Of a stretch of 64,000 nt of DNA, positions 62,820 to 64,000 are shown in pieces (position 1 is the first letter of the stretch; each line of letters begins with the position of its first letter). The notes beneath the pieces were generated by a model, which was not told the DNA's origin, searched no databases, and saw nothing but the letters and a program-made list of their open reading frames with translations. The translations under genes were made by a program, and so were the position numbers. The DNA is from Paenibacillus sp. SZ31. Lineage in GTDB: Bacteria > Bacillota > Bacilli > Paenibacillales > Paenibacillaceae. Where the stretch lies: contig NZ_JABBEA010000016.1 in the NCBI RefSeq assembly GCF_012912005.1, forward strand, positions 1-64,000, written 5' to 3'.

Positions 62820-64000
62820 ATGCGACGGAACAAAATCATTCGGATAATCGCAACGTTGATGGCCATGGTCATGCTGATCAGCGTCTTGCCGCTTCACATC
62901 GCGGTAGCGGCCGTTTCCTCAGCGGGAACGACATCCATTAAGAACGGGTTTATCAAAGTAACAGTGGACAATGCAAGTGGGCGTTTCAGTATTCGTACTG
63001 AAGACGGACAGCCAATCCGCAAAAAGGATAACGGCGTGGATATGATCTTTGGCGAAGATAACCCGGAGACGTCGTTCACGACATTCCGCATTAACGGAAC
63101 GGATCTGATCTTTGGTAATCCGTACAAAATGGCACCGAACTGGACCTCGGAGGTTACACCTCCGAAGGTCGTTACGGGTAATGACGGTACCCAGAGTCTG
63201 GTTACCGTATGGACCGTTCAAGGTATTCGCATTAGCCAAGTGATCACTTTGCTGTTGAAGGAAGACAAGGATCAGGGCGGTAATGCGCGTGTTCAATATG
63301 TAGTGGAAAATACGACAAATGCCAAGGTAGAGATCGGGTCACGTGTGTTGCTGGACACGTCGGTTGGTGGCAATGACGGCCCGGCCTTCCAGATCGGGCA
63401 GAATTATTCCGTTCCACTTACGGTGGAGCGCAAACTGGTTCACGAGCCAGAAAAGCTCGGTTATGACAAAAACGTGGACGAGCAGGCGTACAATTTGCAT
63501 AAACTGCCACCGTACTGGGTGATGCGGGACAAGCTTGATCTGAGCAACCCGCTGGCGACAAATGTCATTGCCTATGGATTCAACAACTTGTTCGAGGGCG
63601 GTATTAACATCGTTGATGAAATGGTGGTAGGCCATTGGGCCAATCTTGCCGGAACGAAATGGGAATATGAACCGGACGAGAATCTTGATTTCACGCAGGA
63701 TACAAATGACTACGGTACAGCCGATACGGCCGTGGCTTTCTATTGGGAGCCTGATGCGGTTCAAGCTGGTGGCCAACACTCGTATGAACTGGTGTACGGC
63801 TTGGGCGAGATTGTATCCCCGGAGAAGGTATTCGATGTTCGTTTCCTTGATCCAACGCAGAAGCTGGAGACCAATGAGGAAGAGACGGGTTACGTTAATG
63901 ACGGTGTGTTCGAAGTGAATACGGAGATCGAGAACCTGGAGATGTTCAACACAAACCATAGCCAGATTGATGTGACTCTGACACTGGAGAAAGGTCTGAG
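62820..64000 (+). CDS. Large exported protein, 3' end outside window
   Basis: ATG 62820 follows GGAAGGGG and lies 21 bp after the previous stop. The frame stays open to the window end (393 codons). Signal peptide at 1-30 (RRNKIIRIIATLMAMV, ending AVAAV). The visible mature part is beta-rich (TSIKNGFIKVTVDNASGRF ... FGEDNPETSFTTFRINGTD) and contains no motif I recognise. Same high-GC codon style as the preceding gene, so the two form one operon. Its function is unknown. Confidence 0.85.
   Translation, partial: MRRNKIIRIIATLMAMVMLISVLPLHIAVAAVSSAGTTSIKNGFIKVTVDNASGRFSIRTEDGQPIRKKDNGVDMIFGEDNPETSFTTFRINGTDLIFGNPYKMAPNWTSEVTPPKVVTGNDGTQSLVTVWTVQGIRISQVITLLLKEDKDQGGNARVQYVVENTTNAKVEIGSRVLLDTSVGGNDGPAFQIGQNYSVPLTVERKLVHEPEKLGYDKNVDEQAYNLHKLPPYWVMRDKLDLSNPLATNVIAYGFNNLFEGGINIVDEMVVGHWANLAGTKWEYEPDENLDFTQDTNDYGTADTAVAFYWEPDAVQAGGQHSYELVYGLGEIVSPEKVFDVRFLDPTQKLETNEEETGYVNDGVFEVNTEIENLEMFNTNHSQIDVTLTLEKGL

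Overview
The window looks like a chromosome segment from a Paenibacillus-type, low-to-moderate GC Gram-positive bacterium. The evidence is S-layer-homology (SLH) surface proteins, strong AGGAGG-type ribosome binding sites with ATG, GTG and TTG starts, DUF2536 and DUF4317 proteins, LicD/CDP-glycerol wall-polymer genes and a perfect Bacillus-type FNR box. The genus is inferred from gene content only.

Layout. 1-6 kb: the 3' part of an SLH/InlB-repeat surface protein, a zinc-ribbon/LRR membrane protein flanked by a short direct repeat and recombinase debris, and an exported Kelch protein. 6-24.5 kb: one long co-directional wall-polymer locus (glycerophosphotransferase-like/propeller protein, Glf, metallophosphoesterase, GDPD, two LicD proteins, two cytidylyltransferases, three tandem GT2 paralogues, a TagF-like enzyme and a GT4). 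Seven of its products carry the same small Rossmann-like module. 24.5-26 kb: a decayed IS30-family transposase and a DUF2536 gene. 26-45.7 kb: mostly core-type genes (Dus, a large ATPase/LuxR regulator, a 1405-residue GLUG/InlB/SLH protein between two copies of an 89-bp repeat, an ankyrin protein, a MetE-like enzyme, an FNR-boxed radical SAM plus HemY/CgoX pair, an AlkD-like protein, a lipoprotein and DUF4317).

45.7-52.05 kb is the most interesting part. It is an AT-rich cassette inserted at the 3' end of the DUF4317 gene. It encodes a reverse transcriptase with a C-terminal extension, an OLD-family ATPase/TOPRIM nuclease and a UvrD-like helicase in one tight operon, preceded by about 950 bp of non-coding DNA. 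The nuclease/helicase pair is Gabija-like (class 2 OLD). Coupling it to a reverse transcriptase in one operon suggests an unusual anti-phage system. The last 176 bp shared with DUF4317 are present on both sides of the cassette at 169/176 identity, with all seven differences synonymous, as expected for an integrative element that brings a replacement 3' end.

52.3-64 kb: a hybrid histidine kinase and a BTAD response regulator (minus strand), divergent from an operon of a membrane-anchored HtrA-like protease and two large exported proteins, the last running off the window.

All functional statements rest on motif reading without database searches. Start codons were chosen from ribosome binding sites and several differ from the longest possible ORF.
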